DNA from: Gamarada debralockiae
Taxonomy: Eukaryota > Ascomycota > Leotiomycetes > Helotiales > Hyphodiscaceae
Direction of reading: 5' to 3'
Length of the DNA stretch: 64,000 nt
NCBI GenBank assembly: GCA_002803225.1
Contig: NXFV01000431.1
Span: forward strand, 1 to 64,000
Made by a program: the position numbers and the translations under genes. Each line of letters opens with the position of its first letter. Positions within the stretch are counted from its first letter, which is position 1. The notes below the pieces were generated by a model. The model was not told the DNA's origin and ran no database searches. It saw only the letters and a program-made list of their open reading frames with translations. This document shows positions 32,754 through 44,935 of the stretch, in pieces.

Positions 32754-35700
32754 TCAGGTGCTGTCTAGAGACGCTGCTGTGGATGAAGGCGTGGCGGTTG
32801 AGGTTGTTGGCGATGCTGTGCTTGTAGCTGATGAGGCTGAGGTGGTGCTGGAGGTTGTGTATGAGATGGGGGTCTCGGAGACGAGGGTTCTGTCCCATCC
32901 ATATATGGGGCCTACGCAATAAGTTGTCCCGTTCACCAAACTTGATGTACAATCCGTCGTGGAAAGTGAAGGGTTGACTGCCAGGAATAAATTCGAGGGG
33001 ATGGATTCCATTGTGCAGATCATGGCGCATGTCTCACCATCAGTAACATTGTGCCATTTTCCGCAGTTGATCGTTGTTCCCTCTGCGATGATCGAGCCGT
33101 TGGGAGCGGCGACGATCTGGTTCGTGTACCCGGAATCCTGTGCTGGCGCTAGAGTAACGCCTGGGACTGCCGATGATGCTGTGAATGTACCAGCTTGCGG
33201 GGCAAGGCAGAGTACCTTACCGTATACCTCGCTCGCAACCTGCAGGTTTGAACAGTCTGAGTATATCCAGGAATTATATTTTCTCAGCTGTCCGGCTCCG
33301 AGGCCCTGAGCAGCATCGATGGACGAGCAGTTGTCGGCGGGCAGGAGAGTGTATGTTCCGTTGCAAGTAAGAGGAAGGCAGAGCTCCGTGCCTGCATCGA
33401 GCGCAGAGCAGTTAAGGATGAGGTCGGAGTTGCCCATGAAGAGAGCTGCTGAGGCGATGCTCTTTTGCGTTGCGATGGAATCACAAGTATCACCTGCGGA
33501 CGTTATGTAGGTTTCATCCGAAGCACAGATTGGAGCTGGGTCGGGCTCTCTGACAATCGGAGAGGGTTGGATATCAGTGGAGCCGGACAAACCACATTTG
33601 GACTGTACTGTTTCATAGTTGCTCTTGTACGCATCGTTGTAAGCAGAGAATGAGCTGTTCTGCATCATCTGGAGAACCGTCGTGTAGCAATATGAACACA
33701 TTTCGTTTCGGGGCATCTCATCGATTGTGTCCACAGTCGTAAACGCGGCAATAATATCTGACAAGTTTCAGTTCTATCACGTATACTGAAGCTGGATTTG
33801 GGTAGGGAAAACTTACCTTGGCAGTATTCTTGCGTCACTGGGTCCTTCAGACAAGTTTCATTGTAGCCCTGGTAGATGTACCCACCAACCTTTGTCGGCA
33901 GGGCTCCGGTGATATTTTGGCCTGAACAAGAACTCGATACAGCATCAAACCAGCTCTTCAGACTGTCACCACAAGACGGATCACAGACAGACTCTGCTAG
34001 TGTGTCGTTGTCCAATGTTCCGTGGTACGAAGGCTGCTGGAATCGCTGAAGAAATGCATCGCACTTGATGACCTGGGAAAGCGCCGTTTCACAAGTACTG
34101 GTGATGTCGTCAATATCTGCGAGGCTATCGGCGTTGTAGATTTGGAAGCCGGTAAAGTTGCGTTCACCAATAATGGCATCTGCACCTCTCACCCATGCCA
34201 GAATTGACGACATGAATCCGTTAACATTATCTACAGCATAAGTTGGCGTTTCGTCCACAGGGGTCACCATCTCAACTGCGGCCTTGGTGACGAGATTGTA
34301 AAGCCAGACATCTGAGCTTTGCTCGATCTCGACAACCCTGTCTTGGCAATTTTCTGTTGCCAAGCAGTCCTGGCTGTAATCTGAGAACCAACTGTAAAGG
34401 CCTGCAAATTAGATCAGCACGACTCAAAAAGTGTTAACAGGATTGTATGATCAAAATCTTACCGGCACCGAGGAAATAAGCTGTGGAGGAATCAATAACG
34501 CGAAGCGCCCATGACATAGCACATGTAACTGAAGACGCATCACAGTCGCTGAATGTGGGATCATTAGGAAAGAGGCCCGCTGTAAATGGTGCTGGTGCTT
34601 TTGGCGATGGCTGGAAATATGGCGATTCTGTTTGTATCATACCCATGAGGATATTCTCAGCCTGAGACAGCTGATATTGATACATCACGCTGTGCTCGGA
34701 AGCTGTCCCGTACAGCCATGTTGGACCTTGGCTTTCGATGAGAATACCCCGGCCGGCATACACATCGATCTGGTCTTGTGTAACAATATCCATATCGTGA
34801 TCTGCGACCCAAACCCAGACGTTTTCCAAGTAGGCTGAGGATCGAGGTGTCAAATGTAGAAGCAGTGATGCGGCCATGCAGTTCTGATTAACGCCTGAAT
34901 TTTTGGGACAGTCGGCATTCTGCAAGTTAGATCCGATAGCTCCGCCGACCCGGAAATGAGAATCTGTAATGACTTCATCAGTATTTGACGTAGACATTTG
35001 TGGTAATTAGACCAGTCACATACCCCACATTCCAGCTGAGCCCTGCATCGATTCATGGACATTCCATTCCATTAGGATAGCTCCAGCTGTAGCTCCAGAC
35101 ACTGTGAACATCATATCTTGAATTTCAATAATCCCGACATCACCTGCTTGGCCTACCTGCACAGCAACTCTAGGATTCTTTTCGTCCGCAAACTTGGTCC
35201 CTGTCGCCATAATCTGTGACCAGGCCTGGCCTATGATTCTTGACCCAAGAGGCACGCGGATTGTGTCCTTGATGACGTAAACTCCGAAGGGGAAGTAGAC
35301 GATAGATGACATATTGGCCGCCCGATCCAAGATGCTGTTCAGCACCGCTGTGTCGTCGGTCTTGCCGTCACCAGCTGCTCCCATAGCTTTTACGTTGAGA
35401 ACCTGGCTCATACCGATATCAGTATATGCTGGACGTCTTCGGGTGAAGAAGTTGGGCTTGTTGTAACCAGTTGAGGCAACCAAGGAGCTAGTGCGGTTCA
35501 TCACAGGAATGTCTTGGCCGTTGACAAAGACACTGCTTGTACTCGAGTTTGAGAACAACCCAAAGCCCCACGAGTCGACCATAACTTGGTTACCACCCTC
35601 CATCAAGGTTATACCCTGAACATTATCTACAATGGCGGTCGGGACATTGAAAAATCCCGTGTTCTGTACCAGGAGTGCAGTCGAATTCTCGTTATACAGG

Positions 35701-37799
35701 GATGTGACGATGCCGGTGGGTGTGTTTGCAATGATACTGTCGACAACAATGAGTGAGCCGACCGATTGTCCTGTGCTGAGTGGTCCTCCTGCCTACCGAG
35801 TATGAGCATATGTCACTTGGCAGCAGGGGATGAAGGGGTTAAAGTAAAAAATGGACGACTTACTCCGCCAACAATGACTATTCCCCTGTTACACGACTCA
35901 ATGATGAGATCTTGCATAGTCCATGCCCAGTCCCAGTGGACTTGCAAAGCCGTGTTGCAGTTGACGAATGCTAAGTGGGATGTGGTGAACTGTTGGTTGC
36001 CAAAGTAGGCTCTGACATGTAAAGGTTAGTAATCAGAGTAATACAGAGCGTGAAATGCAAATTGGTGGAGCTACTCCAAAGTTCTGTATTGTCTGAAGGC
36101 TGACATCATGGCATCAAGAGTACGTAGAGGTGTCTCTGAAGGTAGCATTTTAACTATCGCGGGAATAATGGGTGACAATGAGGCACAACGATTGAATGAA
36201 CTTACCCAAAATTTCCTCCAACAAAGGTAAGATTCGTGAGGAAGCCACCACTACCATTTTCCATGTATATGCCCTATCAAATCATAATCAGTCGTCAAGC
36301 TACTTATCAAACGCCGGAATCTCTACCTGCTGGGTAGTTGTGTCGTCTTGCATCATATAGAAATCAATATTTTCAAGAGATGTTGCCTGAGCCACTTGCC
36401 AGTGTATTGCACAGACGTAGGCGTTTGGGTCGGTGCGGGTAATATCCATCTTGAAGTTTTTGACACTCCGAAGAAAGTTGTTGGTGTTGACATACCTGGA
36501 ACAAAAGAAGGGAGCTTGGTCAGAACTGTTGATATACCAATTATGGAATTGGCGACTTACCAGTTAGTGCCGGTACCATCGTATTTATCAGAGTCGATAA
36601 CCCCATTTCCTACAAAGCTTGACGCAGCCAAGATGGTGGGATAGTCCAATGGCTTGGCGCAAATTAGTCCGATTTTTAGCAACTGACAAGTGAATGACTA
36701 CTTACATTACCAAGTAGTTGGGTGTTGTATAGCTGAACAATGGAAGAGCTAACGAGATAGGTTCCTGTCGGGAAGTAGACGACTGCAGGGTAAATTGTAC
36801 TCGAACCGCAATTTTCTCCACATCTTCCTCCATCGGAGATAGCAAGATTAATCGCAGCAGTGTCATCGGTAATACCATCACCTGTTAAATTGTTTAGTAG
36901 GCATCTATTTGAACGACGTGCATCAGATGTTCGCTACCTTTCGCTCCGTAATCCATGACGTTTCTCCAGACCTTGAACGATATCAGTTTGGTCGGACAAA
37001 TTTTGATTGAGCTAAGTCAAGGAGCAAATACCTTGTATTCAGAAGGTGCAAAAGGACTTGATCCCGTGGATGCAATCGCTTCCATCCAAAAGGATGTGGT
37101 TGCTCGTTTCTCCAAAGCAGTCGTAGAGCTAGCGTTCGGTGCAAAGACCGTTTCCATCTCCACATTTGTAGGAATGTATCCCATTAGGCCGTTGGGACGA
37201 AGATGAGCTTGAGGAGGCATATTTGTGTCGTTGACTTTTAACTTATATTTCTCTCGAATCATGGCTGCAGCTATGCTGTGATTGCCAGTTGCGGGAGCTG
37301 GTGGGGTTGATTCAGCAACAATTCGAGCAGCCTCGGCAAGCTCCGGGGGAATTGAGTATGAGTAAAGGCTGGTGGAGTTCGCGGTGCTTGTTAAATTCAG
37401 AGCTCTCCGAACTCTTTCCCCGGAGCTTGAGTTGTTGCTGCTGACGGCTCCAGTATAGTCCAGAGGGGGTGGAGCTACTGCTAATTCCTTGATACTAGAA
37501 GCATTTTGGAATTCATATCGGTTAAGCTGCGGGTTTTGAAGACGTCCTTTGTTCATGATCGCAAGTGCGTCTAGAGCTTTCTTGATCATTAACTCTGGAT
37601 CTGTCAAGGTGGAGTTTGTGAAAGTGATGTTTTTTGGGACCTCGACCCCGCCGGCAGACGACCGCACGACATTATGCAGGTGTCTGAGGTGTCCATCATG
37701 AGTTGAGGCAGAAGATTGACTAAACAAAAGAATGAATCCAAGTATTGACAAGAGGAATGCTCTATGGTCTAAGAGAGCCTTCCTCGAACTCTGCCTCAT
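32754..37799 (-). CDS. secreted GH55 exo-beta-1,3-glucanase fused to three LysM domains
   Basis: Eleven minus-strand exons (37799-37032, 36971-36938, 36881-36706, 36652-36561, 36495-36327, 36273-36206, 36011-35864, 35792-35024, 34963-34463, 34401-33817, 33757-32754) keep one frame for 1437 residues. Introns are 53-71 bp, except one of 194 bp. An N-terminal hydrophobic signal (RAFLLSILGFILLF) is followed by a 220-residue low-complexity propeptide-like region. Two pectate-lyase-superfamily beta-helix modules follow, marked by VMDYGAKGDGITDDTAAI (about residue 260) and VKAMGAAGDGKTDDTAVLN (about 617), the tandem arrangement of GH55. Three Cys-rich LysM domains lie at about 1181-1236, 1237-1292 and 1333-1391, then a Ser/Thr-rich linker. 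GH55 enzymes release glucose from the ends of beta-1,3-glucan, and LysM binds chitin. The ATG at 37799 is chosen because it opens the signal peptide. The frame stops at TGA 32754-32756, just before a CBM18-like tail (see separate entry). Confidence 0.9.
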
Positions 37800-39281
37800 G
37801 TCGCTGAAAACTTTGCTCAGCTTAAGCAGCGAGGGGTAACAGGAGGTTCGAATAAGAAGTACGAAGGAGAATGTCGAAGAAGGCACTTCCTCTCTTTTCT
37901 CATCAGGGAGATGGATCAAGGACCTCTCCTCTGTCTTACATGCAGCTAGCTGCGAGAATGTGAGGCCGAGACCACCAATGAGGGCATGGCTCGGCTGTAA
38001 CGTTCAAGCATATTGAAAACGGACTGTTAATCCGTGGTGGAAATTGAGAAGACGGACTTTCTGAAAAATTAGAGTTCAAACATGGAATATTACAGCCGCA
38101 GTGGCCGTGAATATTCAAGGTAGAATGGGGGTTTTTGAGAGTGCATGATGGACGAAGTTTTCCCCTGCAGTAGTCGCGCTTGGCGGCTCTTGGCGGTGCC
38201 ACAGTGGCATGCGCTTAACGGGAAGCCCCGATTGGCCGTTACCGTCTTTTGCTCACGCGCCTTTCCACAAACTGCCGCCATCTCCGATATAGCGATGTCA
38301 GTAGCGTGGTCCTGGGTGAATTTTTACCGAAGGCGCGTTTTGGGCAAAAATCGCAATTTCTAAGAATATATACCTCTGTCACGAGTCCAAATTCAAGGCC
38401 TAGAAGGCAAGGGAGAATTGGCTCTTATTACGATGATTCTGAACTAAGGAGGGAAGGAAGAGGTTCGAAGAACCCTCGAGCTTAAATACAGTTGTGCACT
38501 AGGCTAAGCGAGTCTGCACGTGACAATAACAAAGGTCACATGACCGAACCGTGACAACCTCTTATTTGGCTCTAAATAGTTTCCGTTAAAAAAAAAGGTG
38601 GTAAATATATTAATCTTAATGGCTTAGCCGAAAATGGGTTAAGAATATAATAATAATAGTAATAGTAATAGTATAAATAAATTCCATTTAATTAAATGCG
38701 TTATTTTACTTGTCTTGCTTTATAGCACTAAGCACGCAATCGGCCTTGGTACCTCGGAAAAAAAAATATCGCGTTATTACCGGTAACATCCCTGTAGTCG
38801 GATTTCACTGACATGCAGCAGCCCTGTCGGAAATAAAGCTCAACTTCGGAGCGAGTCATTAGATCGATCCCCCAAGTAGAGAGTACCCACTTACGTGAAC
38901 GCCACTAGTGCCCGGCGAGTTACGACAGCGCAAAGGGCATATTTCATTGAAGCAGAGAAGGGACTAATTCCTATTTCAAATGCGGTAGGCCTTACGCCGC
39001 AGCATTCCTCACATGTTTCTCCATTTATGGCTAGAGCTCTTTTTGAAGCTCCTCGGAGCTCAGGATGCAATAGCAATTCATTTAACTTCGGGACTATGCG
39101 GGCCAAGCTGCCGCCTCCTATCTTGAGCAAGGCCTCAATCTAGTCTTTTGAACCCATGACCAGTTCCGTTGAGATGCCCCGCGATCTCCCGTCTGAAGTA
39201 GTACCCCTCTGCCTTCTTGAGTTCTTGATCCCGATTGATTTCGAAGTTCAAGCTGCATCGTTGTCTTCGTCCTTCGCCAGA
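37800..39281. promoter_or_regulatory. divergent promoter region of the GH55-LysM and GH18 genes
   Basis: 1.48 kb separates the two divergent start codons. It holds no supported gene. A low-complexity AT stretch with ATAATAATAGTAATAG-type repeats lies at about 38646-38673, next to a run of A's at 38588. The two genes may share upstream control elements; none was identified with confidence. Confidence 0.45.
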
Positions 39282-42200
39282 ATGAGGCTCACTATATCAT
39301 TCCTTCCTGTCTTTACTTTACTTGTTCTCAACTCTGCTGCTTTTGTAGCTTCGCAAGACTGTAGCAAATCGAATCCTTGTGCAACAGGATGCTGCTCAAA
39401 GTGCGTATCCCCGAACATTTCAAAATATCCTCCACGCTAATCGTTTCTCGCCCAATAGATATGGATTCTGCGGAGCCGGCGACGACTTCTGTGTAAGGGA
39501 ACCTCCAAGACCCATTCTAGTAGGAGCCGGTGGTTGACAGCAATCCACAGTCTAGTGATAACTGCGTCGATACATGTGATTACGTGGCGCCACCAACGGA
39601 GTGCGATGAGAACAAACACTGTGCAATAGGATGCTGCTCGAAATTCGGAGTTTGTGGACTCGGCCCAGACTGTGAGCTTTTCAACTAGATCGGCATACTT
39701 GTTCTAATTTTTTGCACAAGACTGTGGGGAAAACTGCGTGTCAACTTGCGATCAGAAAGCAGAATGTGATCCAGGAAATTTTGGAACCCAATATGCTACC
39801 GCATCAAAATGCCCACTTAATGTTTGCTGCAGCAAGTGGGTTACATGTCCTTGATTTTGACCTGGCACTAACAAACTTTCAGGTACGGCTTCTGTGGGAC
39901 AACAAAAGACTTTTGTGGTGAGAAAACGCAACAGGAAGTTCTATGCCTCATTACTGACCGTCCTCAGGAACCAAGACTGTCCAGAGGCCTTCCTGCAGCG
40001 CCACTAAGGGCACCCTTGGTCGTGTTGTTGGCTACTATGAAGGCTGGGCTTCCAGGCGAGCCTGTAATGACTACTGGCCAGAGATGATACCGCTCGGAGT
40101 TTACACACACATCAATTTTGCATTCGCATCAATCGACCCAGTGAGCTTTGAGGTTCGGCCGGCAAGTGCAGACGAGGTGAAGCTCTATTCCCGTCTCACT
40201 GCCCTCAAGGATGATGATGCCGATCTTAAGGTCAACATCGCCATTGGTGGTTGGAGCTTTAATGACCCTGGACCAACAGCAACTACATTTTCTGATCTGG
40301 CCGCATCTGAAGCGAACCAAAAGAAGTTCTTCAAGTCACTTTCCTCTTTCCTCGCAACGTATAATTTTGATGGAGTGGATATCGATTGGGAATACCCAGC
40401 TGCGGACGACAGAAGTGGCCGTGTTGAGGACTATGCAAACTTTCCGAAGTTCATGGCCAATCTCAAGCAAGCGCTAAAAGGGACGGGAGGAAGAGACGGC
40501 TTGAGTGTCACTCTACCGGCTTCATACTGGTATCTTCAACATTTCGACCTTGTCGGCCTTGCCAAAAGTGTCGACTACTTCAATGTCATGGCTTACGATC
40601 TTCATGGTACTTGGGATAAAGGTAATTGATAGGCTTTTCTTCACAACAAGCTTTACTGATGCTGGACCAGGAAACAAGTGGACCGGAGCTTACCTTGACG
40701 CTCATACAAACTTGACAGAAATAGAGACTGCCTTGGATCTAATTTGGCGAAATGACATCAACCCTGACCAAGTTGTTCTCGGAATGGCTTTCTACGGGAG
40801 AGCTTTTACTGTGGATAGCACCAGCTGCATGTAAGCTAGCTCTGCCTTAACTTTAAGTCTCAATTAATAACACTGATCCAGGACACCTGGTTGCACATTT
40901 GCCTCCGGGTCCAATGCAGGGCCCTGCAGTCGAACATCCAGCGTGCTAATGAACAGCGAAATTGATGACATCGTGACTGATAAGGGTATAAAGCCAGTCT
41001 TATACGAAGACGACGCCGTCGAGGTTCTCACTTGGGATGACCAATGGGTTGCCTATGATGATGCAGACACATTTTTGCTGAAGACAAATTTCGCTCGTAG
41101 TCAATGTCTTGGTGGAGTCATGGTATGGGCTATCAGCCATGATACCAAGGAAGGGAAGTACTCAGAAGCACTCTCAAAGGTGACCAGTCGATCGTTTACC
41201 TCACGGAAAGCTATCACCAGCGATGATGACACCACCCTCACACCCGCCAAGCAACACCTTCAATGCAAATGGACAGGGTGCAAGGAAAGCTGCCCAAATG
41301 GTTATGCAATGGTAGAGAGAGGAGATGGTGGTGCCCGTAAGGGGGAGTACATGTACGACGAATCTGGCTGCGAGGGAGACGGCCAACACAAACTATGCTG
41401 CCCCACGGAATCGCATATTCCCAAGTGCGGATGGTACAATCATCACAATGGGAAATGCGATAGCACTTGCGATGCAGGAATGATTGAGGTTGGCTCAAAC
41501 TCGATGTACTGCAACAATGGTGGTTATCAAGCAGCCTGTTGCGAAGTCAACGCCGACAGTATATCGCTCTACCACATCTTCGAATGGTCTCAAAGTCCGT
41601 ACTGCGACTCAGGCACTTGCCCTTGGGCCGACGGTTCAAAGGATGTGACACTAGTCAGCTCATCCACGGGAAGCGGTGGAGCTGTGTGCAACATGAGAAA
41701 GTTGGGCTACCCAGGCTCAGGCGTATTCGAGGTTCAAGAACGAAAGCTTTGCTATGATGATGGGCAAGAAAACAAGCACTGGGACTCGTGCGACTGGTAT
41801 GATTCTGAAGGCCTTCCATCTGCTGGAAGAGGCTCTACATTCTGCAGCTCAAACTGTCCTTCTGATAAAGTCAGAATTGCCATGGATCAATATGGTGGTG
41901 ACTGCTATAAGAAAGGAGGCGCTCGGGCATATTGCTGCAACCCTGGATACTACGATGCAGTCCCTCCTGAGGATTCTGAGGTCGCAGCTTTCCGATCAGC
42001 TCTCACGAACTTCATCAGCGAGCCGACATGTCCGAGACACGACTCTTATTCTTCATCTAAGCGCTCTGTCGATGACAGCTTGTTGGCAGAGGATTCTATT
42101 TCAACGGGTCTGCAGATGCGATCTGATGATCCAGTCCTGGACAGATTCACCACCATTATCAACACTCTAGTCCCAATTATCGGCCTTGCGAAGGTCCTGA

Positions 42201-43594
42201 CCTCCAAGCAAAAGCAAGAACTTGCTGTCTGGAACGAGGTAGCGGCAAAGCCCGGGGGGGAATTCGAGGACTGTACAATCGAGAACATCAACAATTTCGC
42301 GGATGCCTACAAACCCTTCAGGGTCGACGGCGCTAAGGAGACTATTACCAGATGGGTCTGCCGACTTGAAACACTGGAAGACAGACTTCGTGAAAAACCA
42401 ATTGCTTCATGCAATGTCGATCTCTGTGCTGAAGATGTTGGTCTCTGCGACCCTGATGACGACATAGGTGTCCCGGATTCCTCTTCGAGAGGTGGGGGCC
42501 TTAGCCGCCGAGATGATGATCCTCACGCTCTCGAGAAGCGAGCCTCTGCCAAAGAAAGACCTTACAGTGTCTGGTGTGCTGGAACCGGCAGATTCCTACC
42601 GCTTACGATATGGTCGGAGCCCTACTTCAGTGCAGGTTCGTGGGCCGACACTGACCCAATTTATGACGATGCTTGGGATTATGAGGATTTGCTTGATTGC
42701 GGCAATCCAGAGACGCTAGGCTACGTCATTCCCACCGGCAGATATTATGCCAGTGAGTCACTCCCTTTAACTTCCGATCAAACTATAAGCGACTAACAGA
42801 TTCACAGCGGAACACATTGTTGAAATGCAAACAATAACGCAATTCTTCCAAGCTGCAAGCACCACCACGCTGCAATCCGGCGACACTGGAGCTTTCCAGC
42901 CCGTCGACTGCAGTTTCTTCAGTACCGCGATGTACGAAGGGCTTCTCGATGGTGTGCCACCCACCTTCCCCGGAGGCAGCGCTTCGCAATTCCCCGCGGA
43001 CAGGATCATGGATGCACTCGGCAGCCAGACGAACACAAAGAACTTTGTCCTCCTTCGAACTGAGATCAATGGTATGAAAGCCAAGGTAAGTTATCCCAAA
43101 CGCTCTGCCGTTGACTTGGTTTCACAAGCTGATCACTTTCGCGATAGCTCTGGGGAGGAAAAGAACCCGTCAGTGCGGATAAAATGTCCGGCTTTGTCGC
43201 CAACACTGACCGTCCTGAGATTGCTCTGAACGAAATCAAATGCGTAATCTCGGTCTTCAACTACCTAAACGAGCCCACAGTTCAAATATCCATGTACAGC
43301 ATCGCGAACAATGTGCGCGACCAGCTCCAAATCACGCAAGATGAGTGGTATGATTTGAATAGGGGCCATGTCGATCTTGTAGCCGCTTGGGATGTATTCT
43401 TGAGGGATTTATTGCAAAATATGGTTACGAGGGCGAGCATCTTTGTGACTACGTGGATTCAAGCCATGACGCAGGTATGGTCGGATAATGATTTGGATCC
43501 GGTAAAGACGGCACTTGTGTTGTCTGCGTTGGGAAGTTTGAGTAGCGCGGCGTTGTATGATATTAAGATTGATATGAGTGGACTAGATGGATGA
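39282..43594 (+). CDS. large secreted GH18 chitinase with three CBM18 domains (subgroup C type)
   Basis: Ten exons (39282-39400, 39459-39492, 39551-39671, 39721-39835, 39883-39917, 39968-40621, 40671-40830, 40882-42752, 42808-43085, 43148-43594), with introns of 47-62 bp, give 1277 residues. A signal peptide (RLTISFLPVFTLLVLNSAAFVAS) precedes three hevein-like CBM18 modules, each with CCSK(Y/F)G(F/V)CG. The GH18 barrel begins at GRVVGYYEGW. It has the substrate motif VNIAIGGWSF and an intact catalytic DGVDIDWE with acid E283, followed by VMAYDLHGTWD. The remaining 700 residues are Cys-rich and then helical, as in the long class V subgroup C chitinases that resemble the alpha subunit of yeast zymocin. 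The enzyme should be secreted, bind chitin and cleave it. Subgroup C genes often neighbour LysM genes, and the divergent GH55-LysM gene fits this. A role in attacking other fungi or in remodelling its own wall is inferred. Confidence 0.95.
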
Positions 43595-44935
43595 CGAGGG
43601 GGTGAGATGCGATGATATAAAGATTCCAGCTCCATGTACATATTGTACTTTACGAGTCAACATATATAATTTATAAATGTAATATTGATCCAGTGGCGCT
43701 GCCTCCTCGAATTTAGCGCACCCTCCGGCATGGCGCCTCGCTTACAGTGCTTTGCGCGCTCAGCATGAATTGACTAAAATTTGCCGAGAACATCGATCTA
43801 GTATGATGCCTACGACAATATTAGTCTTCTGGTCCATGAATCGATAGTCCCTAAGACCTTGACCATCTTCTATGTCCAACATTGAGGCCGGGCTTGTCGC
43901 ATGGCTTCCATTATCTCTCGCGTCATCAGAAAGGTCCAAACGATTCTGCTCCGCGCACTCTTCTTGTTGTGCAACCATCGTGTCAGATAAAATATTGGCC
44001 TGTTTTAGCTCCCTATTTGGGCCTAGCTTAGCCCCTTTTCTACGTGTATATACCGTATTAATTGCTTTGTAAGAACAGTTCATTCTATAAGAATCCATCC
44101 TATAAGAAACGGTTCTAATTAGCTGAAATACATCACAGGGTTCTTATAAGAACATAGCGGGGGTTCATTTCACCCCTCACTAGAAGTTAAAATCAGTCTA
44201 TTTTAGACTATTGTCGGAGCAGAATTCTCTTACAAAGTACGTCGGTTGACTGCGAGTGAAAGATTGTATGTAAAAGAGGCGTTTATTCCTGCGAGAAGCC
44301 CTTTTGTAGAACACACTACCGGCGCCGAATACCCAAAAATCTACCTATAAGCACCTATCCCTTCTATTAGAAATGGTTCTAATTCTCTCAAAAGCACGAG
44401 TTCCATTTATAAGCGCAGTGCTTGTGATGCAATTAATACTGCAACCCAACCCTTGGCACCCTACTTTTACTTGCAATCGAGTCCATTTTCCCCATCCGAT
44501 ACATCGCTGGCTGATTTAGAGAGCCTGCACCGCGAAGTCAGCATTGATTCCAGCAACATTGCGGGGAGGGGAAAGTTGGGCAGCAGGAAGTGGACTGTTA
44601 CGAATAGAAACAAGTGGGCGATGAAGGAGTTTGCGCGGTGAAAGAGGTTGATTTATTTCAAGGAGAAGCAGTGGTGCCGGAAGGCGCTAGTCATCGCTAA
44701 AACTATCACGTGCCTCCTCCCCTATTACGGAACTAGTGCGAAAATTGTACTGTTTTGACGGAACTCATGATGTTGGACAAAGGACTAGATCCAGAGCTTT
44801 CAGAGGGCAAGATGTCTAACTTAAGAAAGGGCAAGCTGGCTTTTATGCATGTATTCCATGAAAAACGTATATCTTCACGACCAAAATCTAAGCCAAGCAA
44901 ATCGCATTATACAAGCTGTAACCTTACAATTGAAC
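43595..44935. other. no supported gene; short repeated motifs
   Basis: A 14-bp perfect palindrome GTTCTTATAAGAAC lies at 44140-44153. Related TATAAGAA motifs stand at about 44088 and 44101. A roughly 25-bp direct repeat (CTATAAGAAACGGTTCTAATT and CTATTAGAAATGGTTCTAATT types) occurs near 44099 and 44366. This suggests an unrecognised small repeat element. A plus-strand frame at 44453-44641 looks faintly protein-like but has no family. Confidence 0.4.
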
